Shown here: positions 9,052-18,130 of the stretch, piece by piece
How the letters are laid out: the number at the start of each line of letters is the position of its first letter
How positions within the stretch are numbered: the stretch's first letter is position 1
Assembly: GCF_018613875.1 (NCBI RefSeq)
Contig: NZ_JAGGPJ010000009.1
Coordinates: 1-64,000 of the forward strand
Reading direction: 5' to 3'
DNA length: 64,000 nt
Source of the DNA: Arthrobacter sp. ISL-28
GTDB taxonomy: Bacteria; Actinomycetota; Actinomycetes; Actinomycetales; Micrococcaceae
The notes under the pieces: generated by a model
What the model saw: only the letters and a program-made list of their open reading frames with translations
Told to the model about the DNA's origin: nothing
The model's database searches: none
Made by a program: the position numbers and the translations under genes

Positions 9052-9756
9052 CTAGCTGGCCTGTTTCCGTATAGGGGCGCGTTCGGTGATGGTGGTGTTT
9101 TCCGACCACCAGCTCAGGTCTTGGGGGGGGTGGCTCCCGGCCACGGTGGTCCTGTCCGGGTAGGTGTTGTCACGTCCGTCCAGGACATGGATTCCCGAGG
9201 GCCGGTTCTTCCTTCCTGGTGCGGTGTCCAGCAGTCCGTCATCTCCGATCCCGAGGAGGAATGGGAATGAAGGAGCGAAGGCCCTGCGCCCCAGATATGG
9301 GCTGAAGCCCGGGGAAGCGAAAGCCTGGGCGAGCTCCTGGGTTTTCGTCTCGTGGCTGAGCCGGACAGTGAATTCTGCCCCGGCCAGATAGGTACGCCGG
9401 ACGATGGACGTGCCTTTCTGCGCGTCGGGGGTGAACGAGGTCGGGGCGCTACCCTTATGCCCCGCGGCCGTCCAGATCCGTTCGATGAATTTTTGAGCCT
9501 CAGGGCGCGGGTTGATGGTCTGGAAGTCCTTTTCGATGGTGCCGGGAATGTCCACCCTGACCTCGATGTCGAGCTCCTGCAGCCACTCGGGCCATTCACC
9601 GTTCCTTGCGCCCAAGGCGGCTGCGCACAGGCCGATGATGCCTGTGCGCGTCGGGACCGGCTGCGTGTTCACATGGTTGCCCGTGACCCGCGGGCCGGCC
9701 CAGGACTGGTAGGGCGCGGCGAAGCGGAGGTAGAGGCTTGTCACGCCAGGATCCAT
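9052..9756 (-). CDS. cas5e: Cas5e Cascade subunit
   Basis: Binds the 5' handle of the crRNA and seats Cse1 in Cascade. The 234-residue product starts with LYLRFAAPYQSWAG, the typical first beta-strand of Cas5e, followed by TRTGIIGLCAAALG and a C-terminal part with FPFLLGIGDDG. It overlaps the end of cas7e by 16 nt from the ATG at 9756; a GTG at 9744 is an alternative that leaves a 4-nt overlap and fits the family start better. No damage is visible. Confidence 0.94.
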   Translation of the reverse strand: MDPGVTSLYLRFAAPYQSWAGPRVTGNHVNTQPVPTRTGIIGLCAAALGARNGEWPEWLQELDIEVRVDIPGTIEKDFQTINPRPEAQKFIERIWTAAGHKGSAPTSFTPDAQKGTSIVRRTYLAGAEFTVRLSHETKTQELAQAFASPGFSPYLGRRAFAPSFPFLLGIGDDGLLDTAPGRKNRPSGIHVLDGRDNTYPDRTTVAGSHPPQDLSWWSENTTITERAPIRKQAS

Positions 9757-10820
9757 TCGACGACGGCTGCCACAACGCCGTCCACCCCAGTGGTCTCGGC
9801 GTTGAAAACGTCCAGGCCTGTTGCGGTTCCGGCGGCGAGGGCGATGCCGAAGTTGCCTTTGTCGAAGTCCAGGGCGGCCGCACGCTGCTCGGCGAGGCGG
9901 CGGACGGCGGGGTCGCCGTAGCCTCCGTCGTTGCCGGGAAGGACCGGGGTCTCGAAGTCGTAGGCCAGACGGTAGGACTGTTCTTCGGCGAGGACTACCA
10001 GCGGGGCGACGTAGGGTGCGGTGGCGTTCCGCTTGCCGGAGGGCAGCTTGTAGATGAGTGCCTCGGCCATCAGCGCGAGTTGATCCTGTGCGGTATCGGC
10101 GCTCATTCCGGTCCAGCTGCGCTTGAGTTGTTCGCGGTCGATGGTGACGGTGCGGTAGAAGACGCCGGAGGTGTAGGAGGCGACGCCCAGGTACGATGCC
10201 CCTTTATGGGATGCCTTCGGGTCCTCGTCCATGGTGGAGAAGTAGTCCGTTTCAATCACGGCCTTGTGGACCGACATCGCCGGGCTGACGGCGATGGCTG
10301 CGGCGGTGTTGGCCTCGGGCGCGGCCGCGAACATGCGGCCGAACGCTGCGATGGACAGTGAGCCGGTCTTGCCGCTATCGACGAACGTGGCTGCTTCTTC
10401 CTTGCCGTCCTTGGTGATGGTGGTGGCTCCGGCGGCGACGGCGGCCGCGGCGGTTTCGACTTCCTCCAGGCTCAGCCAGGAGGACGTGCCGGATTCCTTG
10501 CCTGCTTTTTCTTCTCCCCCGGCATTCTTGACCAGGGCAGAGACGAGCTTTTTCGCCGCTGCCGCTGAGGTCTTCGGGTCAAGATCCGGGTTGATCTCCC
10601 GGGCCCGGTCCGTGATGATTCCGGAGAGGTTGGTGGAGCGGATGCTCTTATCCAGGGATCGGGTCTCGTAGTCGCTGCGGGCGGCCCGCTTGATGGACTG
10701 GCTGGAGAGCATCCCGCGGAGGACACCGCCGATGACGGCGCGCTTGGGGGTGCCGGTGTCGTCACGGTTGAGGTTGCTCCACGGAACGGTGTTCAGGATG
10801 TGAAGGGTGAGGTTGTTCAA
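9741..10820 (-). CDS. cas7e: Cas7e Cascade backbone subunit
   Basis: Six copies coat the crRNA spacer in I-E Cascade. The 359-residue product begins LTLHILNTVPWSNLNRDD and contains VLRGMLSSQSIKRAAR, the conserved N-terminal block of Cas7e (CasC/Cse4). Further conserved blocks are AFGRMFAA and VHKAVIETDYFSTMDE. It starts 1 nt after the cse2 stop and overlaps cas5e, so translation is likely coupled. Length and motifs are normal. Confidence 0.96.
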   Translation of the reverse strand: MNNLTLHILNTVPWSNLNRDDTGTPKRAVIGGVLRGMLSSQSIKRAARSDYETRSLDKSIRSTNLSGIITDRAREINPDLDPKTSAAAAKKLVSALVKNAGGEEKAGKESGTSSWLSLEEVETAAAAVAAGATTITKDGKEEAATFVDSGKTGSLSIAAFGRMFAAAPEANTAAAIAVSPAMSVHKAVIETDYFSTMDEDPKASHKGASYLGVASYTSGVFYRTVTIDREQLKRSWTGMSADTAQDQLALMAEALIYKLPSGKRNATAPYVAPLVVLAEEQSYRLAYDFETPVLPGNDGGYGDPAVRRLAEQRAAALDFDKGNFGIALAAGTATGLDVFNAETTGVDGVVAAVVEWILA

Positions 10821-10821
10821 T

Positions 10822-11382
10822 TCAGTTCTCCTGCGCGGTTGTCGTTGCTGGTTCCGTCGGCGTCAAGGTCCATGCGCCGTAGTAGTCACCGATCGTTTTG
10901 ATACGAACCGTCTGGGAGGCTTCGGTGAAGCCGTTGCCCCAGCGGCTGAGGAGCCGTCCGATCCGGTAGAAGTCGAAGCCGACTCCGGTTCCTCGGGCCA
11001 AATCCAGGAAGCGGCGGATGGTGGCCGCAGCCTGCTCAAGGTCCTGCTCCTGCAGGCTGGCCAGCCTGGAGGCGATGACGTCGGGTTCGGCCGGGTCCAG
11101 GCTCTTCGCGCCGGACCGGTGCAGGCTGAGCGCCCGCAGTGATGCCCCCAACGGTTTATTGGCCTGAGGGATGTCCCGGTAGGTTGCGCACAGGCCGGCT
11201 GCACGGAGGTATGCTGTTTTGTCTTTCTCCTGGTCCACGAAACGCAGGACCCACGGATAGGCGTAGTGCTCCGTGGTCCTATCCAGGCCACGGGCGACGC
11301 CGGAGCGGTACCGGACGTCGGTGTCCCTGCGAGCGAGAACTTCGCCCACCAGCTCTTTCATGCTGTCCCGGATTTCGGTCAT
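10822..11382 (-). CDS. cse2: Cse2 (CasB, Cas11e) small Cascade subunit
   Basis: Small all-helical subunit, two copies of which line the belly of Cascade and steady the R-loop. I chose the ATG at 11382 because AAAGGAGG lies just upstream; a longer frame reaching 11472 would overlap the end of cse1. The product has 186 residues, rich in Arg/Leu helices with the conserved C-terminal part DFYRIGRLLSRWG. It sits 41 nt downstream of cse1 and 1 nt upstream of cas7e. Confidence 0.93.
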   Translation of the reverse strand: MTEIRDSMKELVGEVLARRDTDVRYRSGVARGLDRTTEHYAYPWVLRFVDQEKDKTAYLRAAGLCATYRDIPQANKPLGASLRALSLHRSGAKSLDPAEPDVIASRLASLQEQDLEQAAATIRRFLDLARGTGVGFDFYRIGRLLSRWGNGFTEASQTVRIKTIGDYYGAWTLTPTEPATTTAQEN

Positions 11383-11423
11383 CCCCGAGCCTCCTTTGGA
11401 TTGGGTTGTCGTGCCTGTCACGA

Positions 11424-12965
11424 TTACGCGGCCCTCTGGCCAGTGAGCCCGAGAACCTGCGAGATGTTCCAAGACACCCGGTTCCTGGCCGTCATGATGA
11501 AGGGAGCGAGCTTGGCTCCCGGGGCGGAGGAGACCACCTCATCAAAGGCCTGAATCGCGGCCGAACGCACCAGCGGCCAGATCGCAGGATCCACGGCACT
11601 ACCGGCCCCGTTGATGATGAAGTCTTCAAACGGTGCTGAGACCTTTAACCAGAACGCAGTCTCCGCATCAGTCCTCCGGTCGCGCAGTGCTGTGAGCCGG
11701 CCCTTGACCGTGAATGGCTTGGATAACTCCGAGCAGACTGCCTTTACGAGGGACGCTGCGTCCGCAACGGCGTCGGCACGGTCTTCGTCGACCATCCATT
11801 TCTTCGCCGAAGAGATAAGGACCTCCGTGCGCCGGACCACCGGGGACGAAGCACTGCCTTCGACAAGGTGGCGCAGGAACATAAGCTGGGTGCCGCGGCC
11901 AGGTGTCCTCACCGTTCCTTTGGAACGGCTGCGGACTGCAGACGAAAGACCCTTGGCGTTCCATTCCACCGCGAGGTCGGTCTCCTGATGTCCAAGGTCC
12001 AGGCGCTGCGCCCTGCGCTGGACGGAGGTTACCGTGCCGGCAGCGTTCTTGGTTTCAATATCGGCGTAGAGATAGAAAGTGTCTTCAGTATTGCGGTGGT
12101 CCCACCACGCCTTGGCTGCTTCCTTACCCGCCCCCATGGTGGGCGGCAGGTACACCGATCCCCCGGTCGACACGGCGGTAAGAACGCCGCCATCCCAGAG
12201 GCATTGAGCGGTGTTGGAACCCCAAGTAGCCCGCCAGAGGGGGTGCTCGGGTTCTCCCGGTCCTCCCTTGGACCGGGCGCACACGGGATCGGCCCAGGCC
12301 GGCAGCCCGTCTCCGCCCACCCAGGACCGCGGAGTATTCATTAGGAGGGTCTCAAACAGGGTCTCGCCGCGCCACAGCACTTCCGTCGCCGTATATCCAA
12401 CGCCCGGGTAACGGATGCCAGGAGATCCGTTTACACAGGCCCGCCCGTCGATGCGATTGTTGCCGCCGAAAGAGTAGTGATAATGCACGGCCAGGGCCAA
12501 CGTGGCCGCGGTCGTATCGAATTCCTTGGCAACGGAACCTCCAGTCCAAAACTCTTCCGCCCGGTCCCCCGGCATCCACGGATACAACTTCTTCACCGGC
12601 GCCTTCGGGCCGGAAGTGATTCCCGAACCGTCATGGGTTGTCTGCATGAAGGGCCATTCGGGATCGAAGAGATTGGACGCCGGAGACAACATCTCAAGCA
12701 CCGCGTCCACGGATTCCGTTTGGAAGCTGCAGGCAGACGAACTCTGATGACGAAGAACCAGGGACGCAACTGAGGTGAGGACGCGGAGAAACGTCCCCAC
12801 CTCAATCCCGTTCAAGCCGGGCTCCAGGCCTGCAATACGGTGGGCCCCCAGCAGCGTCTCACGGACGGTCCTCAGTCCGTCGCTGGTCCGTATCCAAGGG
12901 ACAGCCCTCAGCACGCAGCCTTCCGGTAATGATGGTTCTTTCAAAGCTTCCCCCTTTTGCCGCAA
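11424..12965 (-). CDS. cse1: Cse1 (CasA, Cas8e) large Cascade subunit
   Basis: Recognises the PAM and recruits Cas3. The 513-residue product carries the N-terminal block PWIRTSDGLRTVRETLLGAH seen across the family, the VLTSVASLVLRH segment, ASNLFDPEWPFMQ, and a C-terminal four-helix bundle. The ATG at 12965 is possible, but a TTG at 12944 has AAGGGGGA at ideal distance and removes seven poorly conserved residues, so it may be the real start. It is the first gene of the operon; about 190 nt of non-coding DNA lie upstream and would hold the promoter. Confidence 0.95.
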   Translation of the reverse strand: MRQKGEALKEPSLPEGCVLRAVPWIRTSDGLRTVRETLLGAHRIAGLEPGLNGIEVGTFLRVLTSVASLVLRHQSSSACSFQTESVDAVLEMLSPASNLFDPEWPFMQTTHDGSGITSGPKAPVKKLYPWMPGDRAEEFWTGGSVAKEFDTTAATLALAVHYHYSFGGNNRIDGRACVNGSPGIRYPGVGYTATEVLWRGETLFETLLMNTPRSWVGGDGLPAWADPVCARSKGGPGEPEHPLWRATWGSNTAQCLWDGGVLTAVSTGGSVYLPPTMGAGKEAAKAWWDHRNTEDTFYLYADIETKNAAGTVTSVQRRAQRLDLGHQETDLAVEWNAKGLSSAVRSRSKGTVRTPGRGTQLMFLRHLVEGSASSPVVRRTEVLISSAKKWMVDEDRADAVADAASLVKAVCSELSKPFTVKGRLTALRDRRTDAETAFWLKVSAPFEDFIINGAGSAVDPAIWPLVRSAAIQAFDEVVSSAPGAKLAPFIMTARNRVSWNISQVLGLTGQRAA

Positions 12966-13027
12966 CTGACACGAATCCTACGAGCTGGCGCTGACAGTAT
13001 TACTTCCGCTCGCGCGAAAGGGTCTGA

Positions 13028-13033
13028 ATTGTA
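13028..13033 (-). promoter_or_regulatory. Possible -10 box of the cas operon
   Basis: On the minus strand TACAAT lies about 65-85 nt upstream of the two candidate cse1 starts. No good -35 hexamer is present at 17 nt, so this is only a candidate. Confidence 0.25.
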
Positions 13034-13121
13034 ACCGCTTTCAAGCCAGTCTCTGAGGTTCCCATAACCAAGAACTCAACCACGATGAACCGCTGTGATG
13101 GGCTTATCCGGCAAGGCCGAA

Positions 13122-13148
13122 GATCCGGCGTGGTAAGACACGCCGATC
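13122..13148 (-). terminator. Hairpin after the coiled-coil gene
   Basis: A seven-base-pair inverted repeat (CGGCGTG/CACGCCG, loop of 6) flanked by GATC on both sides lies just downstream of the gene ending at 13158. It has no T tract, so it may be a terminator or an operator in front of the cas operon. Confidence 0.35.
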
Positions 13149-13157
13149 CGTGGTTGA

Positions 13158-14243
13158 TTATGGGGTCGCGTCTTGTCCTTCTCCTGCTGTTCGCGGGCGG
13201 GAGGTTCGGCGTTCCTTGGTCGGTGTCTCACGGGCCTGGGCTATTTCGTTGCGCAGTTGGTCGATTTGGCGGCCGTAGGTGTCGTGGAGGTCCTTGACGC
13301 GCTGCTCCCCATGGGAGCGCTCAAGCTCCACGGTTGCTCGAGCTGCGTCGCGCTCGGCGGTCAGCGTTGCCAGGTTGCCGCGCAGGCCGGCAGCGCCCTC
13401 ACGAGCGCGGTCCAGGCCGGCACGGGCGGCCGCAAGCTGGCCCTGCATCTCCTCGATCGCGGCTTCACCGCGGCCGGCACGCTCCGCCTCTGCCTGGGCG
13501 CGGCTCTCGGCCGCGCCGGCACGCCGTTCCGCCTCGGCCCGGGCCTGCTCCTCCGCCTCTGCCCGTTTCGCCACTGCATCACGCTCCTGCTGGAGCTGCC
13601 CCAGCTGCACCCGTGCGGACTCAACGCCGGCCCGCAGCTCCGCAGCTTCGGACTGAGCCTGCTCCCGGTCGGCCGCGGCAGCCGCCTGAACCTGGGAGAG
13701 CTCCGAAGCAAGCTGCTCCCCGCTCTGGCGTGCGGTCTCCAGCTCGGCTTGGAGTACGGCCAGTTCCTCGGCCAGTTCTTCGCTCTTGCGTGTTGCTTCC
13801 TCGGCCGCAGCGTCCGCCTCGTCCTTTTCGGCCTCGGCCCGGCGCTGAGCCTGTTCTGCACGGGTGGCCCGCGCATTCGCGCCTGCGACTTGCTCGGCGG
13901 CCTCGCTTGCCACCGACTCGATCTGCGCCTCTGCGGCCTCAGGATCACCAACCGTGCGCAGCTCGTCAACGAGCGCCGTCAGCTGCTGCCCGAGGTGCTC
14001 AATCATGCCGGTCACCTGCCCAGCGATCTCGCCAGCCCTCTGGCGTGCGGCATCCACCGGGCGGGCCTCCGCGGCATGCACGGTGTCGTTGAGCCTCTGT
14101 CGTGCCCGCCAAGCTGCAGCCCGGTTATGGGAAGGGTCGTCGCAGTACTCCGGAGGCCGACCGGTGCCACCCTCCGACGCCATGGCGGGACGCTGGCACC
14201 CCGGGTACCGACAGGTGCGCTCTTCGACGATGTTTTCACTCAT
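13158..14243 (-). CDS. KfrA-like coiled-coil plasmid protein
   Basis: The 361-residue product has a short N-terminal cysteine/histidine cluster (CRYPGCQRPA, then PPEYCDDPSHNRAAAW) that could bind zinc. About 280 residues of nearly unbroken Ala/Glu/Arg/Gln heptads follow, a long coiled coil. Plasmid proteins with an N-terminal DNA-binding part and a long coiled coil (KfrA type) bind their own promoter and help segregation or nucleoid organisation. That role is inferred from architecture only. The gene is divergent from the PLD-helicase, and the AT-rich, repeat-containing region between them would be the natural operator. The C-terminus is basic and polar. Antisense frames here are shadows of the repetitive codons. 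Confidence 0.6.
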   Translation of the reverse strand: MSENIVEERTCRYPGCQRPAMASEGGTGRPPEYCDDPSHNRAAAWRARQRLNDTVHAAEARPVDAARQRAGEIAGQVTGMIEHLGQQLTALVDELRTVGDPEAAEAQIESVASEAAEQVAGANARATRAEQAQRRAEAEKDEADAAAEEATRKSEELAEELAVLQAELETARQSGEQLASELSQVQAAAAADREQAQSEAAELRAGVESARVQLGQLQQERDAVAKRAEAEEQARAEAERRAGAAESRAQAEAERAGRGEAAIEEMQGQLAAARAGLDRAREGAAGLRGNLATLTAERDAARATVELERSHGEQRVKDLHDTYGRQIDQLRNEIAQARETPTKERRTSRPRTAGEGQDATP

Positions 14244-14251
14244 GGCTTCAT

Positions 14252-14340
14252 TTTATCGTCTTTCGTTGTGAAACGGAATACGAAACATAACGAAATACGC
14301 AAATCACGATACGAAAAGAAAACCAGATTTCGTGTCGTGG
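14252..14340. promoter_or_regulatory. AT-rich region with repeated TACGAAA-like boxes
   Basis: Between the divergent coiled-coil and helicase genes is an AT-rich island holding several near copies of one box: ATACGAAAC, ATAACGAAAT, ATACGCAAAT and ATACGAAAAG in the same direction, plus an inverted ATTTCGTG. Spacing is about 10-17 nt. This resembles an operator bound by a dimeric or multimeric regulator, most simply the adjacent KfrA-like protein. Confidence 0.45.
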
Positions 14341-14590
14341 AATGGGGCGTAAAAGAGACCCCCGTTCAAGGGGGCGGCGGACCGATCGTCTATTTTGTCG
14401 GTGCGTGCTGCTAGTTTGTCTTCGCCCACATCGCATTGGTCGTCGTACACCTGCGGCGCAGCGCGTAGAGGAGGACGACTATGCCCCTTTTAGGGATGGG
14501 CGAGTGCTGGTCAAGGGCTGGGCTCGCCGGCTTTGTGGCCGAGAGCGGCCGGCCAGGCAGACGGATGCACCGGTCCCTTCGGGGTCGACA

Positions 14591-17500
14591 GTGACTCAGC
14601 GAGGGGTCAGCCGGCGTCCACGTCGTAACGAGTGGGAGGGGCAGGCAGACCTGTTCTCCTCGGTTGAGCCGGACGGCTTCGTATCGGAGAAGTTGGCGAG
14701 CCTTGATTGGCCTGCGGCTGACGAGTTTCCCGTCAACTACACGGGAGCACGGGTACGGGCGGTGGTATGGAACGATCTAATCAAGTCGGAGTCACCACTG
14801 ATCGTGGCCGGGTTTTCCTCGATCGCCAAACTGGTAGATCTCATTGCAGACTGGGATCGGGAGCCGCATGCCGCCCAATCGAAGGCGGCGGTGCTACTCG
14901 GCACAGAGCCGTTCACGTCGTCGAGGTCGAGCTTCGCCTCGGCTGAGGTGACGTTCACAGATGAGGTTCGGCGTTACTGGCTGGAGGAGGGGGTATCCCT
15001 GCGGCTGTCGGCGAAGGTTCTCCAGGTTCTCAAAGTTTTGGATGAGGGTCGGCTGATGGTTCGCTTCGTCGATGGGTCCACGCGGCTGCACGCGAAGATT
15101 TATGTGGGGTCGGACGCGGCGACGGTTGGTTCGAGTAACTTCACAGATGCCGGCCTCAGCACCCAAACTGAAGCCAACACGAGGTTCGAGCGGCGAACCG
15201 ATGAAGGACGCTACCGAGGCCTCGTCCGGATAGCGGAGAACTATTGGAGTGTCGGGCAGCCGTGGAATGACCAGTTCCGTGAGTTGCTGCTCGCCTTGCT
15301 TCGGTTCGTCCCTTGGCAGGAGGCACTGGCCAGGGCGTGTTCTGACCTGTTGGATGGGGCGTGGGCCGAGCGCTACCTTTCGAGTGACAGTGCAGGCTCG
15401 CGGCTCTGGCCGTCGCAGATGTCCGGGATCGCGCAGGCGCTTTGGATCGCGGAGAATGTCGGCAGTGTGCTCGTCGCCGATGCCACCGGATCCGGTAAAA
15501 CGCGGATGGGGGCGCACCTTGTACGCGCTGTGCGCGACCGGTTGTGGAGCACAGGTCGGGTGAGGCGGGATCTTACCGCGCTGGTCTGTCCGCCGTCGGT
15601 GGCGAACGCTTGGTCTCGCGAGGCGGTGCATTGCGCCGTTTCGATCAGCACGGTGTCCCATGGCCTCCTCAGCCGGCCGTCAGAGGATGGACAACGGACG
15701 GAGGAGCTGGCGGTCAGGCACGCTCAGATTCTCGCCGTCGACGAATGCCACAACTTCCTGAGCAGAGATGCGAATCGTACTCGCCAGGTCCGGGAGAGTC
15801 TCGCGGAGCATGTGTTGCTGTTCACCGCCACGCCGATTAACAGGGGCCCCGCCGATCTACTCCAGCTGGTCGGCTTGCTGGGCCCGGACAACTTCGAGGA
15901 CGAGACCTTAGACGTCTTGGAGCAGCTCGAACGACGCCGCGGTCAGAACCTCGAGCTGTCATCCCAGCAGCAGGAGCAGCTTCGCCGCGAGATCCAACGC
16001 TTCACCGTTCGGCGCACAAAGTCGATGCTGAACGGGATGGTCGACGAGAATCCCGAGTCCTATCGGCACCCCGTGACGGAGCGGATATGCCGGTACCCGC
16101 GGCACGAGACCAGAATTTACGCAACCGGTGAGACTGGCGAAGATGAGCTAACCGCACGCAAGGTGCGTGAGGCATCGGCGGAGTTGACCGGTGTAGCGCT
16201 GCTCGGCCGCCAACTCGCTGTTCCACCGGGGCTGGCTCACGAGTACAGCGACTCGCGCTGGTTGGAAAGCCGCCTTGCTGCCAGCCGCGGACTCGCAAAC
16301 CACCATGTGCTGACCGCAATGCGGTCATCGAAGGCAGCGCTCGTCGAGCACGTGGCCGGAACGGAGCAGGCGGTCAAACAATGCTCGATCCAGACCGCGT
16401 TCAAGCCAAAGCCGACAGGCAACATGCTGGACGCTATCCTGAGGCTCGCTGATGAAGGACCGCCGGAGATACTACTCGAGTGCGAGGTGCCGCGATGGCT
16501 CACCGACGTCGATGAATGGCGCGCAGCCTGCGAGCAGGAAGCACATCGATACCGCGCGATCCTTGACGCGGCGCTCCTACTGTCGACGGCACGGGAGCAT
16601 GCAAAGGCCGACCTGCTCACAGAGCTGAGCCTGAAACTCGAGCGAGTCTTGGCCTTCGACCGCCACCTGATCACGCTCGCGGCGATCGAACCGCTCATTG
16701 AGGCAGGCGGGACCCGGGTAATCGTTGCGACCGGCGCCAACAAGAAGAACCGCAAGGAGGTGGAGCGCGTCTTCGCCCCCGACAGCAACGTCCCCGCGAT
16801 TGCACTGTGCTCCGATGCGATGAACGAGGGACTCAACCTCCAAGGTGCCGCGGCCATGGTTCATCTCGACGTACCAACGACCCTTCGCGTTGCTGAGCAG
16901 CGAGTCGGACGCGTCGACCGGATGGACAGCCCCTACGACGCGATCGAAGCCTGGTGGCCCCGCGATGGCGTAGCATTCGCCACCCGCGCAAATGACCTCC
17001 TTGCGGCACGGGCAGAGGAAAGTACGTCACTGTTGGGCGCAAATCTGAACGTGCCAAACCTGGCAGCGGACCGGGACGACGTGGTCACGATCGAAAAACA
17101 CATCACCACCCTGGAGGCGTCCCACGAAGCCTGGGATGGCATCCGCGACGCACTCGACCCCGTGCGCCGCCTGGTTGAGGGACCGGATGCGCTGATCTCT
17201 CGCCAAGTGTACGAGGAGCACCGCACCACCACGCACCGCGTGCTCGCCCGGATCAGCCCGGTCATGTCCACAACGCCCTGGGCGTTCCTTGCCGTGACCG
17301 GCGCTGGACACGGCGCCCCTCGCTGGATCATGCTCGAGGGGACCGGCGCTCAACCGATCATCGGTCTTGAGAACATAGTTGAACCGCTACGAGAAAAACT
17401 CAGCGACAACCCACCCAGCCTTCCTTATGACGCAACCTGCGATGAGTGGCTGAACCGCTATCTCACCGCCGCCACACACCAGGAACGGATGCTCCTTCCA

Positions 17501-17752
17501 CGCCGAAGACTCAGAGCATTAGACCAGATGAGCGAAGTCACCAGACAGTGGGCAACCGACGCTATCCGGCGAGGAGACCACGAGATCAGCGAGCGTTGGA
17601 GAAAGATCGGCACACTCGCCGCCCCAAGCAGCGATGAGCCGCAGCTGACCTATACCTCGTGGCTGAGCAATGGCTCGCGCTCGTCCAGCCGCTCCTTGAC
17701 GCCACTCAGCGAGAAAACCGACGCTAGCGCTACCTTCGACTCAGACAAATAA
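14591..17752 (+). CDS. PLD-like nuclease fused to an SNF2/DEAD-type helicase
   Basis: Large fusion of about 1053 residues. The N-terminal third carries a phospholipase-D-type half site (RLHAKIYVG followed by VGSSNFTDAG, about residues 165-187), a fold used by many nucleases. A superfamily 2 helicase follows, with Walker A DATGSGKT (about 297-304), Walker B VDECH (383-387), motif III LLFTATPINRG and motif VI EQRVGRVDRMDSP. Such fusions occur in restriction and other defence islands and in DNA repair; the position near CRISPR-Cas fits defence, but this is inference. I chose the GTG at 14591; an upstream extension to 14342 reads like non-coding sequence and is cysteine/arginine-rich. Codon use is looser than in the cas genes, which suggests separate acquisition. 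Confidence 0.8.
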   Translation: MTQRGVSRRPRRNEWEGQADLFSSVEPDGFVSEKLASLDWPAADEFPVNYTGARVRAVVWNDLIKSESPLIVAGFSSIAKLVDLIADWDREPHAAQSKAAVLLGTEPFTSSRSSFASAEVTFTDEVRRYWLEEGVSLRLSAKVLQVLKVLDEGRLMVRFVDGSTRLHAKIYVGSDAATVGSSNFTDAGLSTQTEANTRFERRTDEGRYRGLVRIAENYWSVGQPWNDQFRELLLALLRFVPWQEALARACSDLLDGAWAERYLSSDSAGSRLWPSQMSGIAQALWIAENVGSVLVADATGSGKTRMGAHLVRAVRDRLWSTGRVRRDLTALVCPPSVANAWSREAVHCAVSISTVSHGLLSRPSEDGQRTEELAVRHAQILAVDECHNFLSRDANRTRQVRESLAEHVLLFTATPINRGPADLLQLVGLLGPDNFEDETLDVLEQLERRRGQNLELSSQQQEQLRREIQRFTVRRTKSMLNGMVDENPESYRHPVTERICRYPRHETRIYATGETGEDELTARKVREASAELTGVALLGRQLAVPPGLAHEYSDSRWLESRLAASRGLANHHVLTAMRSSKAALVEHVAGTEQAVKQCSIQTAFKPKPTGNMLDAILRLADEGPPEILLECEVPRWLTDVDEWRAACEQEAHRYRAILDAALLLSTAREHAKADLLTELSLKLERVLAFDRHLITLAAIEPLIEAGGTRVIVATGANKKNRKEVERVFAPDSNVPAIALCSDAMNEGLNLQGAAAMVHLDVPTTLRVAEQRVGRVDRMDSPYDAIEAWWPRDGVAFATRANDLLAARAEESTSLLGANLNVPNLAADRDDVVTIEKHITTLEASHEAWDGIRDALDPVRRLVEGPDALISRQVYEEHRTTTHRVLARISPVMSTTPWAFLAVTGAGHGAPRWIMLEGTGAQPIIGLENIVEPLREKLSDNPPSLPYDATCDEWLNRYLTAATHQERMLLPRRRLRALDQMSEVTRQWATDAIRRGDHEISERWRKIGTLAAPSSDEPQLTYTSWLSNGSRSSSRSLTPLSEKTDASATFDSDK

Positions 17753-18130
17753 CCCCGAAGCTCCTCGCAGAGCCATTTTCCATCGAACGCGTCGAGGAAG
17801 CCTTCACAGGCCTTCCCCTGGCAGCGCCGCTGGCAAAACGCGTCACGGCCTGCATCCTGGGTGTCCCGGCCGCCGCTCCCTAGTCGCAGCCGTGACAACG
17901 GCTAGAGCCTAGGCGAATCAATTCCTCATGCCGAACCCAGGAGACGGTGACCGACGACGTTACTTCGAACCCGCCACATGCGCTTCTCGACGCTGTCCCA
18001 TTTCCTTAACTGTGAAACACGCCCTGGCGCACGAGGACGGACAAGCCTTGGCAGCTAAGTGTTCTTAGGGCGCCAGTTCGCCCGCCGAGAGGTGGGTTGC
18101 AAGGAAGCACAGCGACTGCACGCCAGGGGT
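17753..18130. other. Gap between convergent genes
   Basis: 378 nt between the helicase and a minus-strand gene. A plausible protein-like frame without a start codon is seen at about 17716-17883 (PFSIERVEEAFTGLPLAAPL), which may be the tail of a longer ancestral helicase or of a lost gene. Nothing else is recognised. Confidence 0.35.

Noticed and set aside
13173..14414. Plus-strand frame of 413 codons
   Set aside because: Antisense of the coiled-coil gene; Leu/Cys/Arg-rich translation typical of complemented Ala/Glu/Arg codons.
14342..14590. N-terminal extension of the PLD-helicase
   Set aside because: Cys/Arg-rich, no domain, and overlaps the presumed promoter; GTG at 14591 preferred.
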